In this document: one piece after another, positions 1 through 10,800 of the stretch
How the letters are laid out: each line of letters begins with the position of its first letter
Numbering within the stretch: position 1 is the first letter of the stretch
Assembly: GCA_024644235.1 (NCBI GenBank)
Contig: JAHELJ010000004.1
Span: 174,159-238,158 of the forward strand
DNA: 64,000 nt
From: Lewinellaceae bacterium
Lineage (GTDB): Bacteria; Bacteroidota; Bacteroidia; Chitinophagales; Saprospiraceae
Reading direction: 5' to 3'
The notes under the pieces: model-generated
Told to the model about the DNA's origin: nothing
Seen by the model: only the letters and a program-made list of their open reading frames with translations
The model's database searches: none
Position numbers and translations under genes: made by a program

Positions 1-665
1 CTCTGGAAGGAGATGCCGACGCTCAGAAAGCGATCCGAGAACTTATGGAGGCTGTTGATACCGAAATTCCGGAGCCAGTACGATTGATCGATCAACCTTT
101 CCTGATGCCAATTGAAGATGTCTTTTCGATTACCGGCCGGGGAACAGTTGCAACAGGTCGAATCGAGCGTGGTGTTATTGAAACGAGTAACAGTGTAGAG
201 ATCGTCGGTATGATGAGGGAAGGCGAAAAGCCAATGACATCAACAGTAACTGGTGTGGAGATGTTCCGTAAAATTCTGTCTCGAGGTGAAGCAGGAGATA
301 ATGCTGGACTACTTTTACGAGGTATTGACAAAGACGATATTAAAAGAGGACAAGTGATTTGTGCTCCAGGTTCTGTCAATCCGCATAAAAAATTCAAGTG
401 CGAGGTATATGTACTAAGTAAAGATGAGGGAGGAAGACATACTCCTTTCTTCAATGGATATCGTCCACAGTTTTACTTCCGTACCACTGATGTGACCGGC
501 GATGTGACCTTGCCAAGCGGAGTTGAGATGGTGATGCCTGGTGATAATGTGACTGTTGAAGTATCATTGATCAACTCAATAGCTATGGAGAAAGGTTTGC
601 GCTTTGCGATCAGAGAAGGTGGTAGAACAGTTGGCGCTGGTCAGGTTACGGAAATAATTGAATAG
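1..665 (+). CDS. tuf: Elongation factor Tu, 3' part only
   Basis: Elongation factor Tu carries aminoacyl-tRNA to the ribosome as a GTP complex. Only the last 220 codons are present. The reading frame is already open at base 3 and the GTPase domain lies outside the window. What is seen is the end of domain I followed by the two beta-barrel domains that bind aminoacyl-tRNA, including [37 protein letters not shown] and the C-terminal [19 protein letters not shown]. The gene heads the tuf-tRNA-Trp-secE-nusG cluster usual in Bacteroidetes and is followed at once by an intrinsic terminator. The ATG at 45 is internal, not the start. The identification is secure. Confidence 0.98.
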   Translation, partial: LEGDADAQKAIRELMEAVDTEIPEPVRLIDQPFLMPIEDVFSITGRGTVATGRIERGVIETSNSVEIVGMMREGEKPMTSTVTGVEMFRKILSRGEAGDNAGLLLRGIDKDDIKRGQVICAPGSVNPHKKFKCEVYVLSKDEGGRHTPFFNGYRPQFYFRTTDVTGDVTLPSGVEMVMPGDNVTVEVSLINSIAMEKGLRFAIREGGRTVGAGQVTEIIE

Positions 666-690
666 AAATCTGAACAATATCAGAGATATA

Positions 691-728
691 TTAAGCACCC
701 TCAATGGAGGGTGCTTAATTCCTTTTTT
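691..728 (+). terminator. Intrinsic terminator after tuf
   Basis: A 12-bp perfect stem (TTAAGCACCCTC at 691-702 with GAGGGTGCTTAA at 707-718) closes an AATG loop and is followed by a T-rich tail ending in TTTTTT. It lies 25 bases after the tuf stop and before tRNA-Trp, so it probably separates or attenuates tuf from the downstream operon. Confidence 0.9.
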
Positions 729-752
729 AGAGAGAAAGATCATGAGCCATCC

Positions 753-825
753 ACGGGCATAGCTCAATTGGTAGAGCGACGGTCTCCAAAACCGTAGGCT
801 GGGGGTTCGAGTCCTCCTGCCCGTG
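753..825 (+). tRNA. trnW: tRNA-Trp (anticodon CCA)
   Basis: A 73-nt cloverleaf can be folded by hand. The acceptor stem is ACGGGCA with TGCCCGT and the discriminator base is G825. The anticodon stem is ACGGT/ACCGT around the loop CTCCAAA, giving anticodon CCA at 786-788. The T-arm is GGGGG-TTCGAGT-CCTCC. The CCA tail is not encoded. The position between tuf and secE is typical of the phylum. Confidence 0.97.
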
Positions 826-882
826 CTAGGAGACTTAATAGAAGTCGACATTTTATTTGAAAGACTTAGAGGAAATCAATTC

Positions 883-1071
883 ATGGAGAAATTAGTCCAA
901 AGTATCAGGGAAAGTTATAACGAGCTGATCAACAAAGTAAGTTGGCCGAGTTGGCCAAATTTGCAGCAAAGTACTATCCTGGTGCTTGTTGCCTCTTTGA
1001 TTATTGCTTTGTTGGTCTTCATAATGGACTCGCTGTCAAAGCAGATAGTGGATATTCTCTACAATATCTAA
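883..1071 (+). CDS. secE: Preprotein translocase subunit SecE
   Basis: SecE is the small membrane subunit that clamps SecY in the Sec translocon. This is a 62-aa single-span form: a short amphipathic N-terminal helix with the family signature around NELINKVSWPSW, then one hydrophobic helix (about residues 30-52, ILVLVASLIIALLVFIMDSL). ATG 883 is chosen because the longer in-frame start at 823 lies inside tRNA-Trp. An AGAGGAAA stretch lies about 10 bases upstream. nusG starts ten bases after the stop, as in most bacteria. Confidence 0.95.
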   Translation: MEKLVQSIRESYNELINKVSWPSWPNLQQSTILVLVASLIIALLVFIMDSLSKQIVDILYNI

Positions 1072-1080
1072 TTGGGAGCG

Positions 1081-1629
1081 ATGAGTGAAGAAAGCAAATG
1101 GTATTCCCTGCGGGTGATTAGCGGCAAAGAGCGCAAACTGAAAGAACGGATCGAGCTGGAGGTAAAGCGCTCAGGCTGGAGTGATGTGATCACTCAGGTG
1201 ATTGTACCCACAGAAAAGGTTTATAAGATAAGGAATGGGAAGAAGGTGATTCAAGAGCGTAACATTCTGCCTGGATATATCCTGGTGGAGGCTGAACCGT
1301 CGAGATTCACCGGAGAAATGATTCAGACCATTTCCAACATGACAAATGTGATCAACTTTCTTGGAGGGAGCAATCCCATTCCGATGAAGGACACAGAAGC
1401 AAACCGGATGCTTGGTAAGGCAGATGAATCCCAGGAGGGAGAAGAGATCATGATTGAACCATTCTTGGTGGGAGAAACGATCAAGATTATCGATGGGCCT
1501 TTCAACAATTTTGTGGGGGACATCAGAGAGGTGAATGAAGAGAAAAAGAAGTTGAAGGTGATTGTAAAAATATTTGGTAGAGGGACCGAAGTGGAGCTGA
1601 ACTTCATGCAAGTGGAGAAGCAGACCTAA
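1081..1629 (+). CDS. nusG: Transcription termination/antitermination factor NusG
   Basis: NusG binds the RNA polymerase clamp and couples transcription to Rho or to the ribosome. The 182-aa protein has an N-terminal NGN domain (opening with KWYSLRVISGKERKLKERIE and including the conserved LPGYILVEAE) and a C-terminal KOW domain (about residues 125-180, GETIKIIDGPFNNFVGDI). An in-frame TTG at 1072 would add three residues, but ATG 1081 fits the family and follows GGGAG closely. It sits between secE and rplK in the conserved order. Confidence 0.96.
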   Translation: MSEESKWYSLRVISGKERKLKERIELEVKRSGWSDVITQVIVPTEKVYKIRNGKKVIQERNILPGYILVEAEPSRFTGEMIQTISNMTNVINFLGGSNPIPMKDTEANRMLGKADESQEGEEIMIEPFLVGETIKIIDGPFNNFVGDIREVNEEKKKLKVIVKIFGRGTEVELNFMQVEKQT

Positions 1630-1663
1630 GTCATTGGGGACTCACTTATAAAGAACTAGAAAC

Positions 1664-2122
1664 ATGGCGAAAGAAATTGAAGGCTTTCTGAAATTACAGG
1701 TTAGAGGAGGACAGGCCAACCCTGCTCCACCCGTAGGACCAGCCTTAGGATCAAAAGGAGTCAATATCATGGAATTCTGTAAGCGCTTCAATGCGCGTAC
1801 ACAGGATTCACAGGGTAAGATTATTCCAGTTGTAATTACCGTCTATCGTGATAAGTCCTTCGACTTCATAATAAAGACTCCTCCAGCGGCTGTGCAACTT
1901 CTTGAGGCAGCGAAATTAAAGAAAGGCTCTCAGGAATCGAACCGCATTAAGGTAGGATCCGTCACCTGGGATCAGGTGAAAGAGATAGCTGAGGCAAAGA
2001 TGGTGGACCTGAATGCGTTCAAGGTTGAGTCGGCAATGAAAATGGTGGCCGGTACTGCCAGAAGCATGGGGATCACCATTTCAGGGACTGCACCTTTTGC
2101 TCAAAGCAGCGAAGAAGAATAA
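1664..2122 (+). CDS. rplK: 50S ribosomal protein L11
   Basis: L11 forms the GTPase-associated centre with 23S rRNA and the L10/L12 stalk. The 152-aa sequence has the N-terminal domain with [20 protein letters not shown] and the proline-rich linker. The RNA-binding C-terminal domain includes [20 protein letters not shown] and the SMGI motif. An acidic tail (SSEEE) adds a few residues beyond the usual end of about 141. It starts 34 bases after nusG and precedes rplA. Confidence 0.98.
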   Translation: MAKEIEGFLKLQVRGGQANPAPPVGPALGSKGVNIMEFCKRFNARTQDSQGKIIPVVITVYRDKSFDFIIKTPPAAVQLLEAAKLKKGSQESNRIKVGSVTWDQVKEIAEAKMVDLNAFKVESAMKMVAGTARSMGITISGTAPFAQSSEEE

Positions 2123-2179
2123 CAATTTTTAGAAGGGAGTCGCAGATAAGAAGCGACGCTAATAACCTCGTAAACATTC

Positions 2180-2869
2180 ATGGGAAAATTATCAAAGAAA
2201 AGAGCGGCCGCAGAGAAACTGGTGGATCCAAATAACTTGTATTCACTGGATGAAGCTATGGTCAAGGTAAAAGAAGCAAATACTGCGTCATTTGATGCTT
2301 CGGTAGATGTCCATGTCCGGCTGGGAGTGGATCCCAGAAAGGCGGATCAGGCGATCCGTGGCACGGTGACGCTTCCTAATGGTACAGGAAAGACGAAAAG
2401 AGTATTGGTTTTCTGCCCACCGGAGAAGGAAGCTGAGGCCCTTGAAGCTGGAGCTGATTTTGCCGGACTGGATGAGTTGGTAACGAAGATTCAAGGGGGA
2501 TGGACAGATTTTGATGTCGTAGTTGCCGCTCCTCAGGTGATGGCCACCGTGGGAAAAATCGGAAGGATACTTGGGCCGAGAGGTTTAATGCCGAATCCAA
2601 AGACAGGTACGGTCACACCAGACATCGCCAGCGCAGTAGCAGATGTAAAAGGAGGAAAGATTTCGTTTAGAGTAGACAAGTTTGGCATTATTCATTCTTC
2701 GATTGGCAGGGTGTCATTTAGTGCTGAAAAACTGACTGAAAATGCGACAGAGCTGTTGGAAACACTGGTACGAATGAAACCAGCCTCGGCCAAAGGCATC
2801 TATATGAAATCTATAACGGTAGCCAGTACAATGAGTCCGGGGATAAAAATCAACCCTAAGTTCAATTAG
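2180..2869 (+). CDS. rplA: 50S ribosomal protein L1
   Basis: L1 forms the mobile stalk near the E site and in many bacteria also represses its own mRNA. The 229-aa protein matches the family in length. It carries the conserved RNA-binding regions [20 protein letters not shown], the central [19 protein letters not shown] and the C-terminal [18 protein letters not shown]. It lies 57 bases after rplK and 35 before rplJ. I did not recognise an L1 operator-like fold in the short leader. Confidence 0.98.
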   Translation: MGKLSKKRAAAEKLVDPNNLYSLDEAMVKVKEANTASFDASVDVHVRLGVDPRKADQAIRGTVTLPNGTGKTKRVLVFCPPEKEAEALEAGADFAGLDELVTKIQGGWTDFDVVVAAPQVMATVGKIGRILGPRGLMPNPKTGTVTPDIASAVADVKGGKISFRVDKFGIIHSSIGRVSFSAEKLTENATELLETLVRMKPASAKGIYMKSITVASTMSPGIKINPKFN

Positions 2870-2904
2870 AAAATGGTATCCACTTCCTAATAAAAAGAAT
2901 CACA

Positions 2905-3432
2905 ATGACTAGAGCAGAGAAAGCGGCAGCCGTAAAAGTGCTGAAGAAGAAATTCAAGAATAACACGTTCTTTTACCTGACTGATTCGTCAGCACTTTCT
3001 GTGGAGCAGGTAAATAAGCTTCGCGGTTTGTGTTATGAAAAAGGTGTTGAGATGAAGGTCATCAAAAACACATTAGCGGTCAAGGCTCTCGAGACATTTG
3101 CAGAAGATCGTGGATTCGATAAGCTGTATGACTCTTTGAAAGGTCCCACGGCAATCATGTTCTCTGATAACGCCAGTACTCCAGCCAAGGTCATTAAGGA
3201 GTTTAGGAAAGACCACGATAGGCCAGTGCTCAAAGCAGCTTACATCGATACAGATGTATTTGTTGGTGATAATCATGTAGAAGGCCTGGCTGCTCTCAAG
3301 TCCAAAGAGGAATTAGTCGCTGACGTGATTCTGTTGCTTGAGTCTCCGATAAAGAGCTTGATAAGGGCTTTGGATTCGGGTGCTACTATTTCAGGATTAC
3401 TAACTGCCCTGGAAGAGCGGGGCGAATCATAA
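2905..3432 (+). CDS. rplJ: 50S ribosomal protein L10
   Basis: L10 anchors the L7/L12 dimers on the ribosomal stalk. The 175-aa sequence has the N-terminal rRNA-binding part (TDSSALSVEQVNKLRGLC, KVIKNTLAVKAL) and a C-terminal helix (about residues 135-170, IKSLIRALDSGATISGLLTA) that would carry the L12 dimers. Only 35 bases separate it from rplA, so the long regulatory L10 leader known in some other phyla is absent here. rplL follows. Confidence 0.98.
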   Translation: MTRAEKAAAVKVLKKKFKNNTFFYLTDSSALSVEQVNKLRGLCYEKGVEMKVIKNTLAVKALETFAEDRGFDKLYDSLKGPTAIMFSDNASTPAKVIKEFRKDHDRPVLKAAYIDTDVFVGDNHVEGLAALKSKEELVADVILLLESPIKSLIRALDSGATISGLLTALEERGES

Positions 3433-3491
3433 AATTGGCTTCCAAGTTTTAACGCATATATATTCATCGTAAAAAATTAAATTAATCAAAC

Positions 3492-3872
3492 ATGGCAGAT
3501 TTAAGTGCGATAGCAGAACAATTGGTGAACCTCACTGTTAAAGAGGTCAGCGAGTTGAAAGACCTACTGAAAGATCAGTATGGCATCGAACCTGCAGCCG
3601 CGGCTGTAGCCGTTGCAGCCGGACCAGCCGCTGGAGATGGAGAAGGTGGTGCTGCTGAAAAGAGTGAATTTGATGTAGTACTGAACTCAGCTGGTGCAGC
3701 AAAATTGAAAGTTGTCAAGGAAGTAAAAACGTTATTGGGAGTAGGTTTGAAAGATGCAAAGGATTTGGTAGACAATGCTCCATCAACAATCAAAGAAGGT
3801 GTTCCTAAGGAAGAAGCTGAAAGTATTAAGGCAGCCCTGGAGGCAGCTGGTGCGGAAGTAGAACTGAAGTAA
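3492..3872 (+). CDS. rplL: 50S ribosomal protein L7/L12
   Basis: This is the stalk protein that recruits translational GTPases. The 126-aa protein shows an N-terminal dimerisation region ([17 protein letters not shown]), an Ala/Gly-rich flexible hinge (about residues 36-55, [15 protein letters not shown]) and the C-terminal factor-binding domain ([20 protein letters not shown]). It is the last ribosomal protein gene before rpoB. The 154-base gap to rpoB holds two hairpins. Confidence 0.98.
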   Translation: MADLSAIAEQLVNLTVKEVSELKDLLKDQYGIEPAAAAVAVAAGPAAGDGEGGAAEKSEFDVVLNSAGAAKLKVVKEVKTLLGVGLKDAKDLVDNAPSTIKEGVPKEEAESIKAALEAAGAEVELK

Positions 3873-3922
3873 TTTATTACAAAGTTCTGCCGACAATCAT
3901 CAGTGATATCCACGCATATAAG

Positions 3923-3965
3923 CGATCTAGGCTTAGCTCGATCATCGAACGAGTTAGGCCTATCG
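3923..3965 (+). promoter_or_regulatory. Long hairpin in rplL-rpoB spacer
   Basis: A 12-bp stem with two G-U pairs joins 3929-3940 (AGGCTTAGCTCG) to 3950-3961 (CGAGTTAGGCCT). A further CGAT/ATCG pairing lies at its base across a CT bulge. No clean U-run follows, so it is not a standard intrinsic terminator. It sits where other bacteria place the partial terminator or RNase cleavage site that sets the ratio of ribosomal proteins to RNA polymerase. That role is inferred from position. Confidence 0.55.
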
Positions 3966-3977
3966 TCGTTATTATTA

Positions 3978-4002
3978 ATGCCCTGTCTACAGAGCAGGGT
4001 AT
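3978..4002 (+). promoter_or_regulatory. Second hairpin in rplL-rpoB spacer
   Basis: ATGCCCTG at 3978-3985 pairs with CAGGGTAT at 3995-4002 (8 bp including one G-U). It lies 24 bases before the rpoB ATG and has no following U-run. It could shape rpoB mRNA processing or translation. Function is inferred only. Confidence 0.4.
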
Positions 4003-4026
4003 TCATCAAATAAATCGAATAATCTA

Positions 4027-7000
4027 ATGGCGAAGAAAGCTGTTGCCAAACCCAGTAAAAACGGTCGAATCAATTTTGGTAAGATTAACCTGGCTTCCGA
4101 ATATCCGGACCTGTTGGAGATTCAAATGAAGTCCTTTCAGGAATTCTTCCAATTGGAGACCACGCCTGAGAACAGGAGCAATGAAGGCCTGTACCGCGTA
4201 TTTCAGGAAAACTTTCCGATCACCGATGCCCGAAACATCTTCGTTCTGGAATTCCTGGATTACTTCATTGACCCTCCGCGCTACACCATTGAAGAATGCA
4301 TGCAGCGTGGACTCACCTATAGCGTGCCACTGAAAGCGAAGCTGAGGTTGTCCTGTAATGACGAAGAGCACGTCGACTTTCAGACGATAGTGCAGGATGT
4401 TTTCTTAGGCAATATCCCGTATATGACTCCAAAGGGAACTTTCGTGATCAATGGTGCTGAACGGGTAATAGTATCTCAACTGCACCGTTCTCCAGGTGTT
4501 TTCTTCAGCCAGAGTTTTCATCCGAATGGAACAAAGATCTACTCCGCAAGAGTGATCCCTTTCAAGGGTGCCTGGATGGAATTTGCTACCGACATCAATC
4601 AGGTCATGTATGCCTATATTGACAGAAAGAAGAAGTTTCCGGTGACTACTCTTCTTAGGGCCATCGGTTACGACTCAGACAAGCAAATTCTTGATCTTTT
4701 TGACCTGGCAGAAGAAGTAAAAACCGATAAGCGCAAACTGAAGAGCCGTATTGGCAGAAAGCTCGCAGCCAGGGTCCTGAGAAAGTGGGTAGAGGATTTC
4801 GTCGATGAAGATACCGGAGAGGTAGTTTCAATTGAGAGAAACGAAATTATACTTGAACGTGATGTTGTCCTTGATGAGGAAAACATCGAGCAGATTCTGG
4901 AAGCTGGAGTGGAGACGATCATACTTCAGAAAGAGGACATCGATGAGGACTACAGTATCATCTATAATACGCTGCAGAAGGACGTTTCGAGTTCAGAGCT
5001 GGAAGCGGTACAACACATTTACCGTCAGTTGAGAGGAACTGATCCCCCAGATGAGGAAACGGCGCGAGGGATTATTGATAAACTATTCTTTTCAGACAAG
5101 AGGTATAACCTGGGAGAAGTGGGTCGGTACAAGATCAATCGAAAGCTCAATCTGGAGATCGAGCCCACTACACTTATTCTGACCAAGGAAGATATAATCG
5201 AGATTGTTAAGTATCTGGTGAGCCTGACCAATCAAAAGGCAGAACTTGATGACATCGATCATCTAAGCAATAGAAGAGTGCGAACCGTGGGAGAACAACT
5301 CTATGCTCAATTTGGTGTGGGGCTGGCAAGGATGGCTCGAACGATTCGGGAACGTATGAATGTGCGGGACAATGAAGTCTTTACACCGATTGATCTGATC
5401 AATGCGAGAACCTTGTCATCGGTTATCAATTCATTTTTTGGAACCAGTCAGCTTTCGCAGTTTCTCGATCAAACAAATCCGCTCTCGGAGATCACGCATA
5501 AGCGACGAATCTCAGCTTTGGGTCCGGGAGGACTATCCAGGGAAAGAGCAGGTTTTGAGGTTCGGGATGTTCACTACTCACACTATGGACGCCTGTGTAC
5601 CATTGAAACTCCTGAGGGGCCGAACATTGGATTGATCTCAACACTTTGCGTTCACGCCAAGGTGAACAAGATGGGATTTCTAGAGACTCCTTACCGCCGT
5701 GTGAATAAGGGTAAGCTTGACCTTAAAGGGAACGCAGAATATCTCTCGGCAGAAGGTGAAGACTTTAAGAGAATAGCCCAGGCAAATTCGCAGATTGATG
5801 CGAAAGGTGCATTTGTATCTGATAGGATAAAATGCAGGGAGCACGGAGATTTTCCCGTGCTTACACCGTCTGAGGTCGAATATATGGATGTTGCACCTAA
5901 CCAGATTGTTGGTGTGTCAGCGTCCTTGATTCCATTCCTGGAAAACGATGATGCCAACCGGGCCTTGATGGGATCAAACATGCAGCGACAGGCGGTTCCG
6001 CTACTGCGACCATCAGCTCCTGTTGTTGGAACTGGTTTGGAAGCAAAGGTGGCAGAAGATTCTCGAATGCTAATCAATGCGGAGGGCAACGGTGTAGTAG
6101 AATATGTAGATGCTGAAAGCATCGTGATCCGATATGACCGGAGTGAAGAGGACCAACTTGTGTCATTTGAGGACAATCTTAAGACCTATCACCTGACCAA
6201 GTTTATGCGGACCAATCAAGGTACCTGCATAAACCTTAAGCCAATTGTAAAGAAGGGGCAACGAGTGAAGAAAGGTATGATCCTCTGTGATGGATATGCT
6301 ACCGAGAAGGGTGAACTCGCTCTTGGGCAGAACCTCCGAGTTGCTTTCATGCCTTGGAAAGGATACAATTTTGAGGATGCCATCGTGATTTCGGAGAGGG
6401 TGGTACGGGATGATACTTTCACTTCAATCCATATTGAGCATTTTGAAATGGATGTGAGAGATACCAAGTTGGGTGAGGAAGAACTGACCAATGACATTCC
6501 TAATGTTAGCGAAGATGCAACGAAGGATCTTGATGAGAATGGGATCATTCGGGTAGGTGCATGGGTGAACGAAGGTGACATTTTGATCGGAAAGATTACT
6601 CCAAAGGGGGAGTCTGATCCCACACCTGAAGAGAAGTTGTTGCGTGCAATATTTGGAGATAAAGCCGGAGATGTCAAAGACGCTTCGATGAAGGCTCCTC
6701 CATCGACAAATGGAATCGTGATCGATAAGCAGCTTTTTGCCAGGGCAAAGAAGGACAAGACGAAGAAAGCTCAGGAGAAAACGCTTCTAACTAAGTTGGA
6801 CGATCAGCATGCCATTGCTCTGAATGAGCTCAAGACACTCCTTGTCGACAAGCTGAATACCCTTGTGAAAGGAGAGACCAGTGAAGGTATAAAGAGTATC
6901 TACAATGAGGAGATGGTCAAGAAGGGTATAAAATTGACGAAGAACACCTTGAAGAACATTGACTATACGGTGGTAGATTATGCCAATTGGACGAAATCTA

Positions 7001-7848
7001 AGAAAACAAATAGCTTGATCGCCCGATTGCTTCACAACTACAGCATTAAAGTAAACGAGGAGATTGGCCGCTACAAACGTGAGAAGTTCAATATCTCAAT
7101 CGGAGATGAATTGCCAGCCGGAGTCTTGAAGCTAGCTAAAGTTTATCTCGCTAAAAAACGGAAGTTGAAGGTGGGTGATAAGCTAGCAGGACGACATGGG
7201 AATAAAGGTATTGTCTCCAAAATCGTACGTGCCGAGGACATGCCTTTCTTGGAAGATGGCACTCCTGTCGACATCGTCTTGAATCCATTGGGTGTTCCCT
7301 CTCGGATGAACCTGGGGCAGATCTTCGAAACAGTACTAGGTTGGGCTGGAGAGAAACTCGACGTTAAATTTTCTACTCCGATTTTTGACGGGGCCAGCTT
7401 GGACGAAATCGAAGAATTTATCGTACAGGCAGGGTTGCCAGCCTTTGGACAGACATATCTGTTCGATGGAGGCACTGGAGACCGTTTCCACCAACAGGCA
7501 ACTGTTGGTGTGATCTACATGCTGAAACTATCGCACATGGTTGATGACAAGATGCATGCCAGATCTATTGGTCCATACTCATTGATTACCCAGCAACCAC
7601 TGGGAGGTAAAGCGCAGTTCGGTGGTCAACGTTTTGGGGAGATGGAGGTATGGGCATTGGAGGCATTTGGAGCTTCGACGATACTGCAGGAATTGCTGAC
7701 AATTAAGTCAGATGACATCATCGGAAGAGCAAAAACCTATGAGGCTATCGTCAAAGGAGATAACCTTCCCGAGCCCAGTATTCCCGAGTCATTCAATGTG
7801 CTAATACATGAATTACGTGGATTAGCATTGGATGTAAAATTTGATTAG
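4027..7848 (+). CDS. rpoB: DNA-directed RNA polymerase subunit beta
   Basis: This is the second-largest RNA polymerase subunit. The 1273-aa protein contains the fork/rifampicin region [20 protein letters not shown] starting near residue 470. The residues matching E. coli D516, H526 and S531 are D481, H491 and S496, all wild type. Downstream are the conserved active-centre segments [38 protein letters not shown] and the C-terminal [21 protein letters not shown] Lys-rich insertion of about 130 residues between about 895 and 1020 lies before the [15 protein letters not shown] segment and is of the kind seen in this phylum. rpoC follows after 24 bases. Confidence 0.99.
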   Translation: MAKKAVAKPSKNGRINFGKINLASEYPDLLEIQMKSFQEFFQLETTPENRSNEGLYRVFQENFPITDARNIFVLEFLDYFIDPPRYTIEECMQRGLTYSVPLKAKLRLSCNDEEHVDFQTIVQDVFLGNIPYMTPKGTFVINGAERVIVSQLHRSPGVFFSQSFHPNGTKIYSARVIPFKGAWMEFATDINQVMYAYIDRKKKFPVTTLLRAIGYDSDKQILDLFDLAEEVKTDKRKLKSRIGRKLAARVLRKWVEDFVDEDTGEVVSIERNEIILERDVVLDEENIEQILEAGVETIILQKEDIDEDYSIIYNTLQKDVSSSELEAVQHIYRQLRGTDPPDEETARGIIDKLFFSDKRYNLGEVGRYKINRKLNLEIEPTTLILTKEDIIEIVKYLVSLTNQKAELDDIDHLSNRRVRTVGEQLYAQFGVGLARMARTIRERMNVRDNEVFTPIDLINARTLSSVINSFFGTSQLSQFLDQTNPLSEITHKRRISALGPGGLSRERAGFEVRDVHYSHYGRLCTIETPEGPNIGLISTLCVHAKVNKMGFLETPYRRVNKGKLDLKGNAEYLSAEGEDFKRIAQANSQIDAKGAFVSDRIKCREHGDFPVLTPSEVEYMDVAPNQIVGVSASLIPFLENDDANRALMGSNMQRQAVPLLRPSAPVVGTGLEAKVAEDSRMLINAEGNGVVEYVDAESIVIRYDRSEEDQLVSFEDNLKTYHLTKFMRTNQGTCINLKPIVKKGQRVKKGMILCDGYATEKGELALGQNLRVAFMPWKGYNFEDAIVISERVVRDDTFTSIHIEHFEMDVRDTKLGEEELTNDIPNVSEDATKDLDENGIIRVGAWVNEGDILIGKITPKGESDPTPEEKLLRAIFGDKAGDVKDASMKAPPSTNGIVIDKQLFARAKKDKTKKAQEKTLLTKLDDQHAIALNELKTLLVDKLNTLVKGETSEGIKSIYNEEMVKKGIKLTKNTLKNIDYTVVDYANWTKSKKTNSLIARLLHNYSIKVNEEIGRYKREKFNISIGDELPAGVLKLAKVYLAKKRKLKVGDKLAGRHGNKGIVSKIVRAEDMPFLEDGTPVDIVLNPLGVPSRMNLGQIFETVLGWAGEKLDVKFSTPIFDGASLDEIEEFIVQAGLPAFGQTYLFDGGTGDRFHQQATVGVIYMLKLSHMVDDKMHARSIGPYSLITQQPLGGKAQFGGQRFGEMEVWALEAFGASTILQELLTIKSDDIIGRAKTYEAIVKGDNLPEPSIPESFNVLIHELRGLALDVKFD

Positions 7849-7872
7849 TAAACCACTTTCAACTCAACAGAT

Positions 7873-10800
7873 ATGCCTTTTAAAAAGAGTTTTAATAAAC
7901 AGAAAGCAGATTTTGAAAGTATAACCATCAGCTTGTGCTCTCCCGATGATATTCTCGAGAGGTCTTACGGCGAAGTACTCAAACCCGAAACGATCAACTA
8001 TCGATCGTACAAGCCAGAGCGCGATGGACTTTTCTGCGAGCGGATCTTTGGGCCCGTGAAGGATTACGAGTGCTACTGCGGAAAATACAAGAGGATCCGA
8101 TATAAAGGAATCGTATGTGATCGCTGTGGTGTGGAAGTGACAGAGAAGAAGGTGCGAAGAGAGCGAATGGGCCACATAAAACTAGTGGTACCTGTTGTGC
8201 ATATTTGGTTCTTTAAGTCGCTGCCCAATAAAATCGGATATCTGCTGGGACTCTCCTCAAAGAAGCTAGAGTCCATCATCTACTACGAGAGATATGTAGT
8301 TGTACATCCGGGAATCAAAGAGGCTGAAGGAGTGGCAAAGATGGATCTGCTAACAGAGGAGGAGTACTTTGAGATATTGGAATCACTGCCACGAGAGAAC
8401 CAGATGTTGGATAATGAGGATCCGAACAAGTTTGTAGCCCTGATGGGAGCTGAAGCAGTTCGGGAACTTCTGATGAGACTTGATCTGGATGATTTATCAT
8501 ACGCTTTGCGGCATCAGGCTGCCACGGAGACCTCTCAACAACGTAAATCAGAGGCTCTGAAGAGATTGAGAGTGGTTGAGGCATTCCGAGATGGATTGAC
8601 CCGGATTGAAAACCGCCCTGAGTGGGCCATTATCCAATATTTGCCGGTGGTGCCACCAGAATTGAGACCATTGGTACCGCTTGATGGTGGAAGGTTTGCC
8701 AGCTCTGATCTTAATGATCTGTATCGCCGCGTGATCATCCGAAATAATCGATTGAAAAGACTGCTGGAGATCAAAGCACCGGAAGTGATTTTGAGAAATG
8801 AAAAGCGAATGCTTCAGGAAGCTGTAGATTCACTTTTCGATAACTCCAGGAAATCAAATGCGGTGAAGGCAGAAGGGGGACGACCTCTCAAGTCACTAAG
8901 TGACATTCTGAAAGGAAAGCAAGGACGGTTTCGACAAAACTTGTTGGGTAAGCGGGTCGATTATAGTGGTCGATCAGTGATCGTGGTTGGTCCGACTTTG
9001 AAATTACATGAGTGTGGAATACCTAAAGGAATGGCGGCAGAGCTGTTTAAGCCCTTCATCATCCGGAAATTGATTGAAAGAGGCATTGTAAAGACAGTGA
9101 AGTCGGCCAAAAAACTCGTGGATCGAAAGGATAGTGTGATTTGGGAAATACTGGAAAACATATTGAAAGGACATCCAGTCTTACTGAACCGGGCTCCGAC
9201 ACTCCACCGGTTATCAATTCAGGCTTTTCAGCCGAAATTGGTTGAGGGCAAAGCCATTCAGCTGCATCCCTTGGTTTGTGGTGCCTTCAATGCCGACTTT
9301 GACGGGGATCAAATGGCGGTACATGTTCCGCTTAGTCAGGCAGCTATTCTGGAGGCACAGCTGTTGATGTTGTCTTCTCATAACATGCTAAATCCACAAG
9401 ACGGCTCACCCATCACCTTGCCCTCGCAAGATATGGTGTTGGGCTTATACTATCTGACCAAAGAAAGGACCAGGCCTGAAAGTAAGTCAAAGAATGGCGT
9501 GCCACAGGCCTACTACTCGACAGAGGAAGTTCGAATAGCTTTCAATGAAGGAAGTCTTGATTTGCATGAGCCGATCAAAGTAAGAGTGTTGGTCGAGAAT
9601 GATGAGGGCGAATTATCTCATCAGGTGGTGGGGACTACGGTCGGCAGGGTAATCTTCAATGAAGTCGTGCCAGCCTCAGTGCCCTATATCAATCAACTCC
9701 TTACCAAGCGTAACTTGAAGAGTGTAATCAGTGATATTATCATCCGCACCAATTTCGAGGTCACAGCTGCATTCTTGGATGCCATCAAAGACCTCGGGTT
9801 TTACTGGGCATTCAAAGGTGGTTTGTCCTTCAATCTGGGAGATCTAATCACGCCAACAGTTAAGTTAGATATACTTGATGAAGCCCAATCTGAGGTGGAT
9901 GAAGTGTGGGATAACTATAATATGGGTCTGATCACGAATAACGAGCGTTACAATCAGATCATCGACAAGTGGACATATGCCGATAACACTATTACAGATA
10001 ATCTCTTGAAAGAATTATCTGAACACAAAGAAGGTTTTAATTCTGTTTACATGATGCTTCATTCCGGAGCACGGGGTTCAAAGCAACAGATCAAGCAGTT
10101 GTGCGGCCTTCGGGGTTTGATGGCAAAACCACGGAAATCGGGAGATACCGGTGGAGCGATTATTGAGAATCCGATCCTCTCCAATTTCCTCGATGGATTG
10201 TCAGTTCTGGAATACTTTATTTCTACGCACGGTGCCCGCAAGGGTCTCGCAGATACGGCTTTGAAGACTGCAGATGCCGGGTACCTGACCAGGAGATTGG
10301 TGGATGTAGCACAAGATGTGGTGATCATGGAAGATGACTGTGGAACGTTGAGAGGAATTGACACCACCGCGCTAAAGGACAATGAGAAAGTGATTCGAAG
10401 CCTGGCAAAGAGGATCGTGGGAAGGTACACCCTGCATACTTTGTACCATCCTGAGACGGACGAATTAATTCTCGAAGCCGACCAGTACATAAGTGAGAAA
10501 AAGGCTAATGAGATAGAAAAGGCTGGTATTGAGATGGTAACCATCAGATCGGTTCTCACCTGCGAAACAAAGCGTGGCGTATGCCGTAGATGTTATGGTA
10601 AGAACTTAGCCACCGGACGTATTGCGGAGAATGGAGATGCTGTAGGAATTATTGCAGCCCAATCAATCGGAGAGCCCGGTACCCAGCTTACCCTGCGTAC
10701 TTTCCACGTTGGTGGTATCGCTTCGGTAGCTAAAGCTGAGTCAGAAATAGTTTCTAAGTATGAGGGTACTCTGGAGTTTGATGGAGTGAAGACGACAAAG

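Noticed and set aside
823..882. Longer SecE starting at 823
   Set aside because: The start lies within the 3' end of tRNA-Trp. ATG 883 gives a SecE of normal type.
5433..5550. Rifampicin-resistance changes in rpoB
   Set aside because: The residues matching E. coli D516, H526 and S531 are Asp481, His491 and Ser496. Only conservative differences such as Leu for Met515 are seen.
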